64,000 bases of DNA from Hyunsoonleella aquatilis (GTDB lineage: Bacteria > Bacteroidota > Bacteroidia > Flavobacteriales > Flavobacteriaceae). Position 1 is the first letter of the stretch; the number at the start of each line of letters is the position of its first letter. The stretch covers positions 466,505 to 530,504 of the forward strand of contig NZ_JACNMF010000004.1 in assembly GCF_014270105.1 (NCBI RefSeq), in the 5' to 3' direction. The position numbers were made by a program, and so were the translations under genes. Of this stretch, positions 7,378 through 17,522 are shown one piece after another. Under the pieces are notes generated by a model that saw only the letters and a program-made list of their open reading frames with translations, searched no databases and had not been told where the DNA came from.

Positions 7378-10227
7378 ATGAATACAAACGCTTTTGCACT
7401 GCGTCATGTTGGGCCAAGGGAAGAGGATCAAAAATTGATGCTCGAGGCCATTGGTTTGGATACTTTGGATGAATTGATTAACGAAACCATCCCCAAGGAA
7501 ATACGTTTAAAAAACGGTTTGAATTTGGAAGAACCCATGACCGAGCATGAATATTTGCTGCATATCCATGAGCTTTCAAAAAAGAATAAAGCGTACAAAA
7601 CTTACATCGGTTTGGGCTACCACCCAACCATTATGCCGGCAGTAATCCAACGCAATATTTTGGAAAATCCAGGCTGGTACACGGCTTATACCCCGTATCA
7701 GGCCGAAATTGCACAAGGAAGATTGGAAGCACTTTTGAATTTCCAAACTATGGTAACCAACCTAACGGGAATGGAGTTAGCCAATGCTTCTCTCCTGGAT
7801 GAAAGTACCGCAGCCGCCGAAGCCATGGGTTTGCTATTTGCTGTTAGGGAACGCGACCAGAAAAAAGCCGGAATTAACAAATTCTTTGTTTCGGATAATA
7901 TTTTGCCTCAAACCCTTTCTTTACTGAAGACACGGGCAACACCTATAGGTATTGAGTTAGTGGTAGGGGATGAAAATGAATTTGATTTTTCAACAGAATT
8001 CTTCGGAGCCATCTTACAATATCCCGGTAAAAATGGTCAAGTTTCGGATATCAAATCTTTCATCGAAAATGCCAATAACTCTAGAATTAAAGTAGCTGTT
8101 GCTGCCGATATTTTAAGTTTGGTGAAATTGGAAGCGCCCGGTAAATTTGGGGCAGATGTAGTGGTTGGCACCACCCAACGTTTTGGGATCCCCATGGGTT
8201 ACGGTGGCCCACATGCCGCTTATTTTGCCACCAAGGAAGCTTACAAGCGAGAAATCCCTGGCCGTATTATAGGGGTAACCAAAGACACCAACGGCAATAG
8301 AGCGCTTAGAATGGCGCTTCAAACTAGGGAGCAACATATTAAACGGGATAGAGCCACGTCCAATATTTGCACTGCCCAAGTACTTTTGGCCGTAATGGCT
8401 GGAATGTATGCGGTTTACCATGGACCGAATGGCTTGCAATTTATTGCGGATCAAGTTCATTATAAAGCTGTTGTTGTGGCCAAGGCGTTAGAAAAATTAG
8501 GTTATTCCCAGGTGAATACCTCTTATTTTGACACGCTTCAAATAAAAACAAAAGCGAAAGCCATTAAAAAAGTAGCTACTGAGAAAAAGGTCAATTTATG
8601 CTATCCCGATAAGGAAACCGTTACTATTTCCATCAATGAAGCTACTTCTGTAAGGGATATCAATTATTTGATTTCTGTGTTTGCAACTGTTGCCAAAACC
8701 GAAACGATTGTGATTTCTTCTATCGAAGAGGAAAATCACATTTCAAAAGGACTACAAAGAACATCGGAGTTTTTAACCGAACCTATCTTTAACAGCTATC
8801 ATTCGGAAACCGAATTGATGCGATATATTAAATTTTTGGAACGAAAAGATTTGGCATTAAACCATTCCATGATTTCTTTGGGCTCTTGTACGATGAAATT
8901 GAATGCGGCTTCCGAAATGTTACCTTTAAGTTGGTTCAAATGGGGGAACATCCATCCTTTTGCACCACTGAAACAGGCCAAAGGTTATCAAATCGTTTTA
9001 AAAGAATTGGAAGACCAACTGACAGAAATCACAGGTTTTGCCGCCACTTCCTTGCAACCCAATTCAGGCGCCCAAGGTGAATTTGCGGGCCTAATGGTCA
9101 TCAAAGCCTATCATGAATCTCGTGGTGACCATCATAGAAATATTTGTTTGATTCCATCCTCAGCACATGGTACTAATCCTGCAAGCGCGGTAATGGCAGG
9201 TATGAAAGTTGTTGTTACAAAATCCACAGTGGAAGGCAATATCGATGTTGTCGATTTAAGACAAAAGGCCGAGCTGCATAAGGACAATCTTGCAGCCTTA
9301 ATGGTTACCTATCCGTCAACCCATGGCGTATATGAATCCGCTATCAAGGAAATCACAAAAATTGTACACGACTATGGCGGGCAAGTGTACATGGATGGTG
9401 CCAACATGAATGCTCAAGTAGGATTGACAAATCCTGGAAACATTGGTGCTGACGTGTGTCACCTCAACTTGCACAAAACTTTTGCCATTCCTCATGGTGG
9501 AGGTGGCCCAGGTGTTGGGCCAATTTGTGTTGCTGAACAACTCGTCCCATTTTTACCAGGTAATCCAGTACTTAAAACTGGTGGCGAAAAAGCAATTACA
9601 GCCATTTCGGCCGCACCTTTTGGCTCTGCCCTAGCCTGTTTGATTTCATACGGATACATCAAAATGCTTGGTGCAGAGGGATTAACGGAAGCTACAAAAG
9701 TTGCGATTTTGAACGCCAACTACATAAAACATAGGTTGGATGGCTACTATAACACGCTGTATTCAGGTGAAAAAGGGAGAGCGGCCCATGAAATGATTGT
9801 GGATTGCAGACCTTTTAAAGTAAACGGCATAGAAGTAACAGATATCGCCAAACGATTGATGGACTATGGATTTCACGCACCTACGGTATCCTTTCCAGTG
9901 GCAGGAACATTAATGATTGAGCCTACGGAAAGTGAAGGCAAAAACGAATTGGATCGTTTTTGTGATGCTATGATTTCCATTAAAAATGAAATTGATAGTG
10001 TCTCAAAAGATGATGACAATAATGTTTTGAAAAATGCACCTCACACCTTAGAAATGATTACTGCTGATGAGTGGTATTTTCCATACTCTAGGGAGGAAGC
10101 AGCATTTCCATTGGCATACATACGTGAAAACAAATTTTGGCCAAGTGTAAGGCGTGTAGATGATGCCTATGGCGACAGAAATCTTATTTGTACATGTACC
10201 CCGATTGCCGATTACGTAGAGACATAA
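7378..10227 (+). CDS. gcvP: Glycine dehydrogenase (decarboxylating), P protein
   Basis: 949 residues, the size of a single-chain P protein that carries both the alpha and beta halves. It decarboxylates glycine with pyridoxal phosphate and passes the aminomethyl group to the lipoyl arm of GcvH. The PLP lysine is Lys700 in LNLHKTFAIPHGGGGPG. The N-terminus FALRHVGPREEDQ and the motifs ISLGSCTMKLNA and PTESEGKNELDRFCDAMI are typical. A TAnnTTTG box is present at 7326-7333 but I see no good -33 and no glycine riboswitch in the 213-base spacer. Confidence 0.98.
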   Translation: MNTNAFALRHVGPREEDQKLMLEAIGLDTLDELINETIPKEIRLKNGLNLEEPMTEHEYLLHIHELSKKNKAYKTYIGLGYHPTIMPAVIQRNILENPGWYTAYTPYQAEIAQGRLEALLNFQTMVTNLTGMELANASLLDESTAAAEAMGLLFAVRERDQKKAGINKFFVSDNILPQTLSLLKTRATPIGIELVVGDENEFDFSTEFFGAILQYPGKNGQVSDIKSFIENANNSRIKVAVAADILSLVKLEAPGKFGADVVVGTTQRFGIPMGYGGPHAAYFATKEAYKREIPGRIIGVTKDTNGNRALRMALQTREQHIKRDRATSNICTAQVLLAVMAGMYAVYHGPNGLQFIADQVHYKAVVVAKALEKLGYSQVNTSYFDTLQIKTKAKAIKKVATEKKVNLCYPDKETVTISINEATSVRDINYLISVFATVAKTETIVISSIEEENHISKGLQRTSEFLTEPIFNSYHSETELMRYIKFLERKDLALNHSMISLGSCTMKLNAASEMLPLSWFKWGNIHPFAPLKQAKGYQIVLKELEDQLTEITGFAATSLQPNSGAQGEFAGLMVIKAYHESRGDHHRNICLIPSSAHGTNPASAVMAGMKVVVTKSTVEGNIDVVDLRQKAELHKDNLAALMVTYPSTHGVYESAIKEITKIVHDYGGQVYMDGANMNAQVGLTNPGNIGADVCHLNLHKTFAIPHGGGGPGVGPICVAEQLVPFLPGNPVLKTGGEKAITAISAAPFGSALACLISYGYIKMLGAEGLTEATKVAILNANYIKHRLDGYYNTLYSGEKGRAAHEMIVDCRPFKVNGIEVTDIAKRLMDYGFHAPTVSFPVAGTLMIEPTESEGKNELDRFCDAMISIKNEIDSVSKDDDNNVLKNAPHTLEMITADEWYFPYSREEAAFPLAYIRENKFWPSVRRVDDAYGDRNLICTCTPIADYVET

Positions 10228-10330
10228 AAAGCGCTTTGGGCATCGTAAATAATTATTCTAATTGATGGAGCTTACATCAAAAGAAAGTATATTGCTATAA
10301 ATCGACTAATTAATAGCAATTTTCACACTT

Positions 10331-11389
10331 ATGTCTATCAAGATTACCGGGACGGGCAGCTATATTCCGTCCAATATTGAAAAAAATAAAAACTTTCACA
10401 ACCATACATTTTTAAATGCGGACGGTTCCTCCATCAATTCACCAAATGAGGTGATTGTTGAAAGGTTTAAATCTATAACAGGTATTTCTGAACGTCGATA
10501 CGCCGACAACGATTTAAATTCCTCCGACATAGGCTCCATTGCGGCCGAAAAAGCAATTACCGATGCCGATATCGACCCTGAAACCATTGACTATATCATT
10601 GTGGCTCATAACTTTGGAGATGTAAAACACAATACCATCCAGAGCGATATGCTCCCGTCTTTGGCATCTCGTGTAAAGCACAATTTAAGAATTAAAAACC
10701 CAAAATGTGTGGCTTACGATATTCTTTTTGGTTGCCCAGGTTGGGTTGAGGGCTTAATTCAAGCCAAGGCGTTCATCCAGTCCGGAATGGCGAAACGCTG
10801 TTTGGTCATTGGTACCGAAACTTTATCTAGAGTGGTGGACAAACACGATAGGGATAGTATGATTTATTCGGATGGAGCGGGCGCTACAATAATCGAAGAA
10901 ACCGACGAGGATGGTGGTATTTTAGCCCATGAATCGGCTAGCTACACATATGACGAAGCCTATTACCTCTTCTTTGGACATTCCAATAATCCAGGGCTAG
11001 ACAAGGATACCCGCTACATAAAAATGGACGGCAGAAAAATCTATGAATTTGCATTGACAAATGTTCCAAAAGCAATGAAAACCTGTTTGGGCAAAAGTGG
11101 TGCGCACATTAAAGATGTAAAAAAGATTTTCATTCATCAAGCTAATGAAAAAATGGATGAAGCTATACTAAATCGTTTTTATCGACTCTACAGAACCGAA
11201 ATTCCTGAAAACGTAATGCCGATGAGCATCCAAAAACTAGGCAACAGTTCAGTAGCTACTGTTCCCACCCTGTATGACTTGGTAAAAAATAATAAGATGA
11301 AAAATCATAAGGTCGAAAAAGGTGATATCGTTATTTTTGCCAGCGTAGGTGCAGGCATGCATATTAATGCTATTGTATATCAAGTTTAA
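10331..11389 (+). CDS. 3-oxoacyl-ACP synthase III-like (KAS III)
   Basis: 352 residues with the thiolase fold of FabH-type condensing enzymes. The catalytic triad is present: Cys135 (LFGCPGWVEG), His269 (FIHQANEK) and Asn305 (KLGNSSVATVP). It probably joins an acyl-CoA to malonyl-ACP or makes a related beta-keto product. The N-terminal region is longer than in housekeeping FabH and it stands alone without fab genes, so a specialised acyl chain rather than general fatty-acid initiation is possible. It converges with the LamG gene with three bases between the stops. Confidence 0.9.
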   Translation: MSIKITGTGSYIPSNIEKNKNFHNHTFLNADGSSINSPNEVIVERFKSITGISERRYADNDLNSSDIGSIAAEKAITDADIDPETIDYIIVAHNFGDVKHNTIQSDMLPSLASRVKHNLRIKNPKCVAYDILFGCPGWVEGLIQAKAFIQSGMAKRCLVIGTETLSRVVDKHDRDSMIYSDGAGATIIEETDEDGGILAHESASYTYDEAYYLFFGHSNNPGLDKDTRYIKMDGRKIYEFALTNVPKAMKTCLGKSGAHIKDVKKIFIHQANEKMDEAILNRFYRLYRTEIPENVMPMSIQKLGNSSVATVPTLYDLVKNNKMKNHKVEKGDIVIFASVGAGMHINAIVYQV

Positions 11390-11392
11390 CAA

Positions 11393-12358
11393 CTAAAGCA
11401 AAGCGAATTTCTTTGAAATTATTTGTCCATTGAAAGAAAGCTTTACGAAATATATCCCTTTTGCTTGTCTTTTTAAATGTATATCTGAAGCATGAGCACC
11501 GTAATAAACACGCTCTCCTAAAGTATTAAATATTGCTACTTTATCAAAATCAATACTAGACTTAATTTTTATGACTCCCGTACCAGGAATTGAATAAACT
11601 TTTACGTCTTGTGCTACTTGCGAAAAATTGGAAGCACTTAAATAAGTGCAAAGGCTTTCAACTTCTTTCTGCGTTAACTCTCTATTCCAGTATCTAAAAT
11701 CATCCAAGGCTCCCTTAAAATAATTTGCTGGAATACCTATATCTCTGTCATGCCTTCCAATACTTCCAGGAGTATCAGAATATTTCAACTCCCCTCCAGA
11801 ACCAGAATATGTACCACTAATTTCAGCACAATCTACATATATCTTCATATTTAATCCCGAACTTACGATACCAATAACATGATGCCATTCACCTACTTCA
11901 ATAACAGAATTGGAAACATAAGTTTTCCGGGTCGCCGAAGTGTAGATACTTGAACCATCCCCATAATTTACAGCATACTTACCAGTTGAAGCCTGAGAAT
12001 TAAAGACTACGCCTGAGCTTTCGTCTTCTTTGAAAGAGGTGTTAAATACGTCTCTATCCTTGTAATCATTACTGTCATATCTTATCCAAAATGAGAAAGA
12101 TACTGGCAAAGCAGGTTTTAGCTCCAATAGATTGGGCAAATCAATATAGCTGTCTATTCCGTTGAAAAAAGCGGCCGAAAAGGGATTCCCAAATCTATCA
12201 TTTACAAAACTTGTTCTATAATTCGTTCCGTGATATTCATTTCCACTACTATCATCCGCATTTCCATCAAACTCATATTCAAGCAATAACCCATTATTTA
12301 TATTTTGTGCTAGTGCACCCGTACCTAAAAAAATTAATAACAAAATAATTTTATTCAT
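11393..12358 (-). CDS. Secreted LamG-domain protein, type IX substrate
   Basis: 321 residues. A signal peptide (KIILLLIFLGTGALAQ) is followed by a concanavalin/LamG-like fold at about 25-230: YEFDGNADDSSGNEYHGT, AFFNGIDSYIDLP, FSFWIRYD, WHHVIGIV and LDDFRYWNREL. The last 70 residues (VYSIPGTGVIKIKSS to ISKKFALL) form a type A C-terminal sorting domain, so the protein should leave the cell through the type IX system. Carbohydrate or surface binding is likely; the ligand is unknown. Confidence 0.88.
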   Translation of the reverse strand: MNKIILLLIFLGTGALAQNINNGLLLEYEFDGNADDSSGNEYHGTNYRTSFVNDRFGNPFSAAFFNGIDSYIDLPNLLELKPALPVSFSFWIRYDSNDYKDRDVFNTSFKEDESSGVVFNSQASTGKYAVNYGDGSSIYTSATRKTYVSNSVIEVGEWHHVIGIVSSGLNMKIYVDCAEISGTYSGSGGELKYSDTPGSIGRHDRDIGIPANYFKGALDDFRYWNRELTQKEVESLCTYLSASNFSQVAQDVKVYSIPGTGVIKIKSSIDFDKVAIFNTLGERVYYGAHASDIHLKRQAKGIYFVKLSFNGQIISKKFALL

Positions 12359-12472
12359 CTTCTTTTTTCTATGAGGTTTTAATACTTTAATATTGTCAGA
12401 TATATGCTCAAATCAAAATCTTAGCTCAGATTTCTTTTTTCAATTTGGGGAATCAAATTTCTTATCTAAAAT

Positions 12473-13381
12473 ATGGAACTCAAACAAATCGTTTATAAAA
12501 TAATCTACCAAAGGCAAATAAACTATGTCGTAAGAAACTTACTTCTTGTATTAAGGCTCATTCTGCCAAAACATTTTCGCCTCCCGCCTACAGGAAATCT
12601 TCAGGTAAATTTAGACTCTGGGAAAGTAAAGTTGGCTACTAACCAAACAAGCTATCTTACACAATTGCTTTTTTGGGAAGGATATAAAAGTTTTGAATAC
12701 TCTGAAATATTTGAAAAACTATCCAAGAAAATAAACACATTTTTGGACATAGGCGCAAACATTGGATACTACTCATTGATTGCCGCAAAAGCAAACCCTA
12801 ATATTAAAGCCTATGCTTTCGAGCCAGCTCTTGGACCAAAATTTTACCTCAGAAAAAATATAGCATTAAATAATTTTGAACAAAATATTAAGGCCCTTGA
12901 TGTCGCACTAAGTAACACATCAGGAAAAATTGATTTTTACGAGGTGGAAAACGTAAAATACAAGTACCTAAAACATAATCTGGCTGGAGAAGGGAATGCC
13001 GGTACAAAAACTACTTCTAGGAACTTCGTAAAAAACACCGTAAACGCCATAACTCTGGAAAAATTTGTCGCAAAAGAAGGAATAAAAAAAATAGACCTTA
13101 TAAAAATTGACACTGAAGGCACGGAGATTGATATTTTGCAATCCGGAAAAGAGGCTCTATTAGAATTTGAGCCAATCGTCATTTGCGAAACATTGTTTAA
13201 CACCATAGAGAATGAATTAGACTCCTTTTTTAAGGATCTTAAGTACTCATTTTTCAACCATACCGAAAAAGGCTTAAAAAGGGTATCATCAATACAAAGG
13301 TCGGAGGATGACGGAATAAGGAATTGTTTTTTTGTTCCAGAATCCAAATTGCATATAATATCTGAATTTATAACCGACTAA
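12473..13381 (+). CDS. FkbM-type SAM-dependent methyltransferase
   Basis: 302 residues. The Rossmann-type SAM site is FLDIGANIGYYSLIAAKANP, with the acidic ribose contact in AYAFEPALGP. The FkbM signature appears as IDLIKIDTEGTEIDILQSGK and EPIVICE. These enzymes often O-methylate sugars or polyketides. The next gene, starting four bases after the stop codon, is a glycosyltransferase, so methylation of a surface glycan is the likely setting. It opens a two-gene operon. Confidence 0.88.
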   Translation: MELKQIVYKIIYQRQINYVVRNLLLVLRLILPKHFRLPPTGNLQVNLDSGKVKLATNQTSYLTQLLFWEGYKSFEYSEIFEKLSKKINTFLDIGANIGYYSLIAAKANPNIKAYAFEPALGPKFYLRKNIALNNFEQNIKALDVALSNTSGKIDFYEVENVKYKYLKHNLAGEGNAGTKTTSRNFVKNTVNAITLEKFVAKEGIKKIDLIKIDTEGTEIDILQSGKEALLEFEPIVICETLFNTIENELDSFFKDLKYSFFNHTEKGLKRVSSIQRSEDDGIRNCFFVPESKLHIISEFITD

Positions 13382-13384
13382 TTC

Positions 13385-14233
13385 ATGAACTTCTCTATCG
13401 TCATACCTGCCCACAACGAAGCTGATTCTATTGGTCTCACACTTTATTCATTGGTTAATCAGACGTTACAACCCAAAGAGATTATTGTAGTAAACGACAA
13501 TTCAACTGACGAGACGCAATCGGTAGTTGACGGTTATGCCGAAAAACACAGGTTCATTTCATTAGTAAACATCAAATCTTCAGACGAACACTTGCCAGGC
13601 TCAAAAATTATTAATGCTTTTTACAAGGGTTACGAAAACCTGAATATTGAATACGATATTATCTGCAAGTTTGATGCTGATTTGGTGTTTCCTGAAAACT
13701 ACCTCCAGAAATTGGCCGAGCATTTTAACACAAGCCCCCAACTAGGAATGGCTTCGGGTTTTTGCTATATTGAAAGGGAGGGTGAATGGTTATTGGAAAA
13801 TCTAACAAGAAAAGACCATATTCGTGGCGCTTTAAAGGCCTATAGAAAAGATTGCTTTCATCAAATTGGCAAATTAAAACCCTCAATGGGTTGGGATACA
13901 GTTGATGAATTATTGGCAAAATACTATGGCTGGACCATTTTAACCGACCCATCCTTGCAAGTGAAACACCTGAAACCGACAGGAATCAACTACAATAAAG
14001 CTTCAAAGCACTTGCAGGGTGAAGCGATGTACAAAATGCGCTATGGCCTAATTATTACCTTAATTTCAGCTTTAAAATTGGCTTATAAAAAAGGAAAATT
14101 GTCGTTATTCAAAGATTACATGGCCGGCTATTTTAAGGCGAAAAAAGAAAATATGGGTTTTTTGGTGTCTGAGGACGAAGGCAAATTCATTAGAAATTTG
14201 CGTTGGAAAGGCATGATCGGAAAATTAAAATAG
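13385..14233 (+). CDS. Glycosyltransferase family 2
   Basis: 282 residues with a GT-A fold. Visible motifs are FSIVIPAHNEADSIGLTLYS (nucleotide-binding start), IIVVNDNSTDET and the metal-binding CKFDADLVFP, with GWDTVDELLAKYYGW as the acceptor-side acidic segment. There is no membrane segment, so it probably acts at the cytoplasmic face on a lipid-linked glycan. It is co-transcribed with the FkbM methyltransferase. Donor and acceptor sugars cannot be read from sequence. Confidence 0.9.
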   Translation: MNFSIVIPAHNEADSIGLTLYSLVNQTLQPKEIIVVNDNSTDETQSVVDGYAEKHRFISLVNIKSSDEHLPGSKIINAFYKGYENLNIEYDIICKFDADLVFPENYLQKLAEHFNTSPQLGMASGFCYIEREGEWLLENLTRKDHIRGALKAYRKDCFHQIGKLKPSMGWDTVDELLAKYYGWTILTDPSLQVKHLKPTGINYNKASKHLQGEAMYKMRYGLIITLISALKLAYKKGKLSLFKDYMAGYFKAKKENMGFLVSEDEGKFIRNLRWKGMIGKLK

Positions 14234-14248
14234 CTCCTTCCTCTCCGA

Positions 14249-15055
14249 CTAAAATCCCCACCCTTTATAACTACTAGAAGCCTCAAGTTTAGTCTCAATT
14301 TCATCTCCTAGTTCCGGGAAAAAGTCTATTCCAGTGAGTGTTTCAATATTATCTACGGACTCTACAAATTCATACAATGGCATATTAGAATCCTTGTGGG
14401 GGATTAAAAAGCCAATCATTTTTGGTTTGCCGCTATTAAAATCCAAAAGCACTTTATAAAAATAGTCGGGAACAGAAACATCTTCGTTCCCAATAGTTTT
14501 TAAATCCCCATTCAAAACGCCTCCCGTTACCACAAAGACGCCGTCATATTTTGAGGACCAATAGCGTACTTTTTGTTCCAACCTGTTCCAAACACCAGAA
14601 TTAAATTGATGTTCCTGCGGACTAATATTACTGGTTAAAAATGTTTCATCATGGGCTGATTTGCTAAATCTCCTATCTCCTGCCGGACACAAATGCCCCT
14701 TATCAAATCCAGAATTTTTATAGTTTCTCCAACTGGCCGCTCCTGTTTTTACTGCCTTATCAATTTCGAAATACGGACGTTTATGATTTGTATTTGAAAG
14801 ATGAGATTTCTTCAATTCATAAGCCACCCATTCCGCCTGTTCATGGGCTTCGCTATAAGACAATGAATAGGTTTCATGATGCACAATTTGCCCGGTAGTA
14901 CTTGAGGGCAAGAAGAATGTATTCGTATCAGTTTTAGTTTTTTCACCCTGGCTGACAATTTCTTTTTTCTCTTCTTCAGCCAGAACATATTCGAAAGCGT
15001 AAATACCCAGAATTATCAGCAAAGCTACTAAAGTGAAAAGTGTTCTCTTTTTCAT
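14249..15055 (-). CDS. DNA/RNA non-specific endonuclease, membrane-anchored
   Basis: 268 residues. An N-terminal hydrophobic helix (about 5-25) anchors or exports it. The beta-beta-alpha-metal nuclease core follows: DKGHLCPAGDRRFS with catalytic His121, and SNISPQEHQFNSGVWNRLE, whose Asn152 and Glu160 fit the magnesium site. Such enzymes degrade nucleic acids outside the cytoplasm, here probably for nutrient use. Its start codon overlaps the stop of the PafA-type phosphatase gene by one base, so both may serve phosphate scavenging. Confidence 0.9.
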   Translation of the reverse strand: MKKRTLFTLVALLIILGIYAFEYVLAEEEKKEIVSQGEKTKTDTNTFFLPSSTTGQIVHHETYSLSYSEAHEQAEWVAYELKKSHLSNTNHKRPYFEIDKAVKTGAASWRNYKNSGFDKGHLCPAGDRRFSKSAHDETFLTSNISPQEHQFNSGVWNRLEQKVRYWSSKYDGVFVVTGGVLNGDLKTIGNEDVSVPDYFYKVLLDFNSGKPKMIGFLIPHKDSNMPLYEFVESVDNIETLTGIDFFPELGDEIETKLEASSSYKGWGF

Positions 15056-16683
15056 TATTCAAAAACAAATTCCAATGGTTGACCTGTAGCTCCATTTGGA
15101 AATGCGATGCCCAAGAGTGCTGATATTGTTGGTGCTATATCCGGTATTACGGTTTTTTGAAGGGTCTCTCCATGCTTTATACCTTTTCCAAAAAACAAGA
15201 GGGGTACATGGGTGTCATAATTAAATCCTGAACCGTGCGAAGTCCCTGTTTTTCTAAAATAAATATGACTAGGGTTCGGAACAATCAAAACATCGCCAGA
15301 GCGCTTTTGATTGTATCCATTTTGTAAAGATGCTTCTACCTCTACCCCATCGGAAAAAGATGTAGTGCTCATTGTGGTCGCAGAATACACTTTATACACT
15401 TCATCGTAGCCAATAATTTCATTTACTATGGCCTCCTGGATATCTACTAAATCCAAGCCTAAAGTTTTTATTTTACTCCTATTTAGGAATATCTGATTGT
15501 TGCTCATATTTTCAATTAAATCATCAGCTTGAAACTTACCTTGAAGAAAAGTCTTCAACTGCTTTCTTAAATCTGCATATCTCACATATCCCGCCGGTAT
15601 TTTTTCGGATTTCAAATAATTTGGCACATGAACGGCACCGTGATCGGATGTCAAAAACAAGGTATAATTCCCAATACCAACCTCCTCATCAAGGGCTTTC
15701 AGAAAACGCTCCAAATCCTTATCCAATCTCAAATAAGTATCTTGAATTTCTTTTGAATTCACTCCAAATCGATGCCCCACATAATCCGTACTCGAAAAGC
15801 TTACCGTTAAAACATCTGTATCGTTATCTTTTCCTAAATTTTCTGCCTTTAGGGCTTCGATGGCAAAATCGGCAAGTATGCTATTTCCAAAGGCGGTCTC
15901 CTTTAAAATATCATATCCCATATTTTTATCCATTAACGCTTTTAAATCATATGGGAATGTTGGTTCATCCTTTCCACTAAATCCACCTTCAAACGCATTA
16001 GAATCAGCTCCACTTTCGGTGTAAGTCGTAATGTCATATAAAGTATTCCACTCCTTAAGATAAGATTCAACCGCTTCAGAACTATTAAATTTTTTCACCC
16101 ATTTTGGCAGTTCTTTCATGTAATAAGTACTCGAAATGAACTTACCTTCATTTTTTCCTCTGAACCAATACGCAGCAGTCGCAGTATGACCCGCTGGAAA
16201 TACAGCCCCTCGGTCTTTTATAGAAATGCCTATGGTTTTACCACGCATTTGAGTGAATAATCGGTTTTCATCCGTAAAAGTCGTCGTTTTCATTCTGTGG
16301 GGAGACATGCGCTCTTTTTCCGAAGTACTACCAACCGCCAAAACAGAATCATCTTTTGCGCAGTACACCATTTTTTTTAGTTCCTTATCATAAAAATCAT
16401 TGGCAATAATACCATGATTTTTAGGCGTAGTCCCTGTGAATACGGAAGCATGTCCCGGCCCTGTATAAGTCGGTATATAATTAAAATGATTGTTCTTGCA
16501 ATTATACCCTTCTCTCATCAACCGCTTAAAACCACCTTCTCCATATCTATCATAAAACCGAGTGAGGTAATCATAGCGCATTTGGTCAACCACAATTCCA
16601 ACCACCAACTTAGGCCTTTCTTCTTGTGCCACAACGAGAAATCCCCATAAAAAAAGTACTAAAACTGAAAATAAACGTTTCAT
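15055..16683 (-). CDS. pafA: PafA-type alkaline phosphatase
   Basis: 542 residues with a signal peptide (FSVLVLFLWGFLVVAQ). It belongs to the alkaline phosphatase superfamily. The nucleophile is a threonine, Thr74 in YIPTYTGPGHAS, as in flavobacterial PafA. Other fitting residues are metal ligand Asp33 (VVDQMRYD), Asn95 (GIIANDFY), the Lys156/Arg158 pair (SIKDRGA), SSTDYVGHRFG and TSDHGAVH. It releases phosphate from many monoesters in the periplasm or outside the cell. It is operonic with the downstream nuclease, a phosphate-acquisition pairing. Confidence 0.92.
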   Translation of the reverse strand: MKRLFSVLVLFLWGFLVVAQEERPKLVVGIVVDQMRYDYLTRFYDRYGEGGFKRLMREGYNCKNNHFNYIPTYTGPGHASVFTGTTPKNHGIIANDFYDKELKKMVYCAKDDSVLAVGSTSEKERMSPHRMKTTTFTDENRLFTQMRGKTIGISIKDRGAVFPAGHTATAAYWFRGKNEGKFISSTYYMKELPKWVKKFNSSEAVESYLKEWNTLYDITTYTESGADSNAFEGGFSGKDEPTFPYDLKALMDKNMGYDILKETAFGNSILADFAIEALKAENLGKDNDTDVLTVSFSSTDYVGHRFGVNSKEIQDTYLRLDKDLERFLKALDEEVGIGNYTLFLTSDHGAVHVPNYLKSEKIPAGYVRYADLRKQLKTFLQGKFQADDLIENMSNNQIFLNRSKIKTLGLDLVDIQEAIVNEIIGYDEVYKVYSATTMSTTSFSDGVEVEASLQNGYNQKRSGDVLIVPNPSHIYFRKTGTSHGSGFNYDTHVPLLFFGKGIKHGETLQKTVIPDIAPTISALLGIAFPNGATGQPLEFVFE

Positions 16684-16784
16684 TTTTTAAGTAGATATTT
16701 TGAATTCAAAAATAACATATTTAGGGCATCATTGTTTTAAACAGTCTCTAAGTTTTTTATACTTTAGCACCAATAATCGGACGA

Positions 16785-17522
16785 ATGACTTACCTGCACA
16801 ATATAGGCGCATATTTTTTGATGATTGCTGAGATGTTCCGCAAACCGACAAAATGGTCGGTAATGCGACAATTGATCTTGAAGGATATTGAAGACCTTAT
16901 CATTGGTTCGCTGGGGATTATCGCATTTATTTCCTTTTTTGTGGGTGGTGTAATTACTATTCAAACGGCGTTAAATATTGACAACCCCTTAATCCCTAAA
17001 TATTTGGTAGGTTTTGCTACTAGACAATCGGTGATTTTGGAATTTGCCCCTACTTTCACCTCCATTATTATGGCCGGTAAAGTAGGCTCCTTTATAACCT
17101 CGAGTATTGGCACTATGCGAGTTACCGAACAAATAGACGCCCTAGAAGTGATGGGAATCAACTCATTAAATTATTTGGTATTTCCTAAAACTGTTGCGCT
17201 GATGCTTTATCCATTTGCAATTGCTGTAGGTATGTTTTTGGGCATTTTGGGCGGGATGGCCGCCTGCGTTTTTGGGGGCTACTCTACACTTACCGACTAT
17301 ATCACTGGGATTCAAACCGATTTTGATACTTTTCATGTAACTTATGCATTTATAAAAACCTTTATTTTTGCTTTTGTATTGGCCACAATCCCTTCATTTT
17401 ATGGCTATTATATGAAAGGTGGAGCTTTGGAAGTCGGGAAAGCAAGCACCACGTCCTTTGTATGGACCAGTGTGGTTATTATTTTGATAAATTATATTAT
17501 TACCGGAATGCTATTAGGCTAA
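16785..17522 (+). CDS. mlaE: MlaE-type ABC transporter permease
   Basis: 245 residues, five to six membrane helices. The MlaE/YrbE signature is clear: ITIQTALNIDNPLIPKYLVG, VILEFAPTFTSIIMAGKVGS and GTMRVTEQIDALEVMGINS. It is the permease of a phospholipid transporter that keeps the outer membrane asymmetric. The stop overlaps the ATG of the ATPase gene by one base. The periplasmic MlaD-like (MCE) partner is not in this window. Confidence 0.93.
   Translation: MTYLHNIGAYFLMIAEMFRKPTKWSVMRQLILKDIEDLIIGSLGIIAFISFFVGGVITIQTALNIDNPLIPKYLVGFATRQSVILEFAPTFTSIIMAGKVGSFITSSIGTMRVTEQIDALEVMGINSLNYLVFPKTVALMLYPFAIAVGMFLGILGGMAACVFGGYSTLTDYITGIQTDFDTFHVTYAFIKTFIFAFVLATIPSFYGYYMKGGALEVGKASTTSFVWTSVVIILINYIITGMLLG

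Noticed and set aside
15055..16683. Sulfatase instead of phosphatase
   Set aside because: There is no CxPxR formylglycine motif; the nucleophile position is Thr in TYTGPGH as in PafA.
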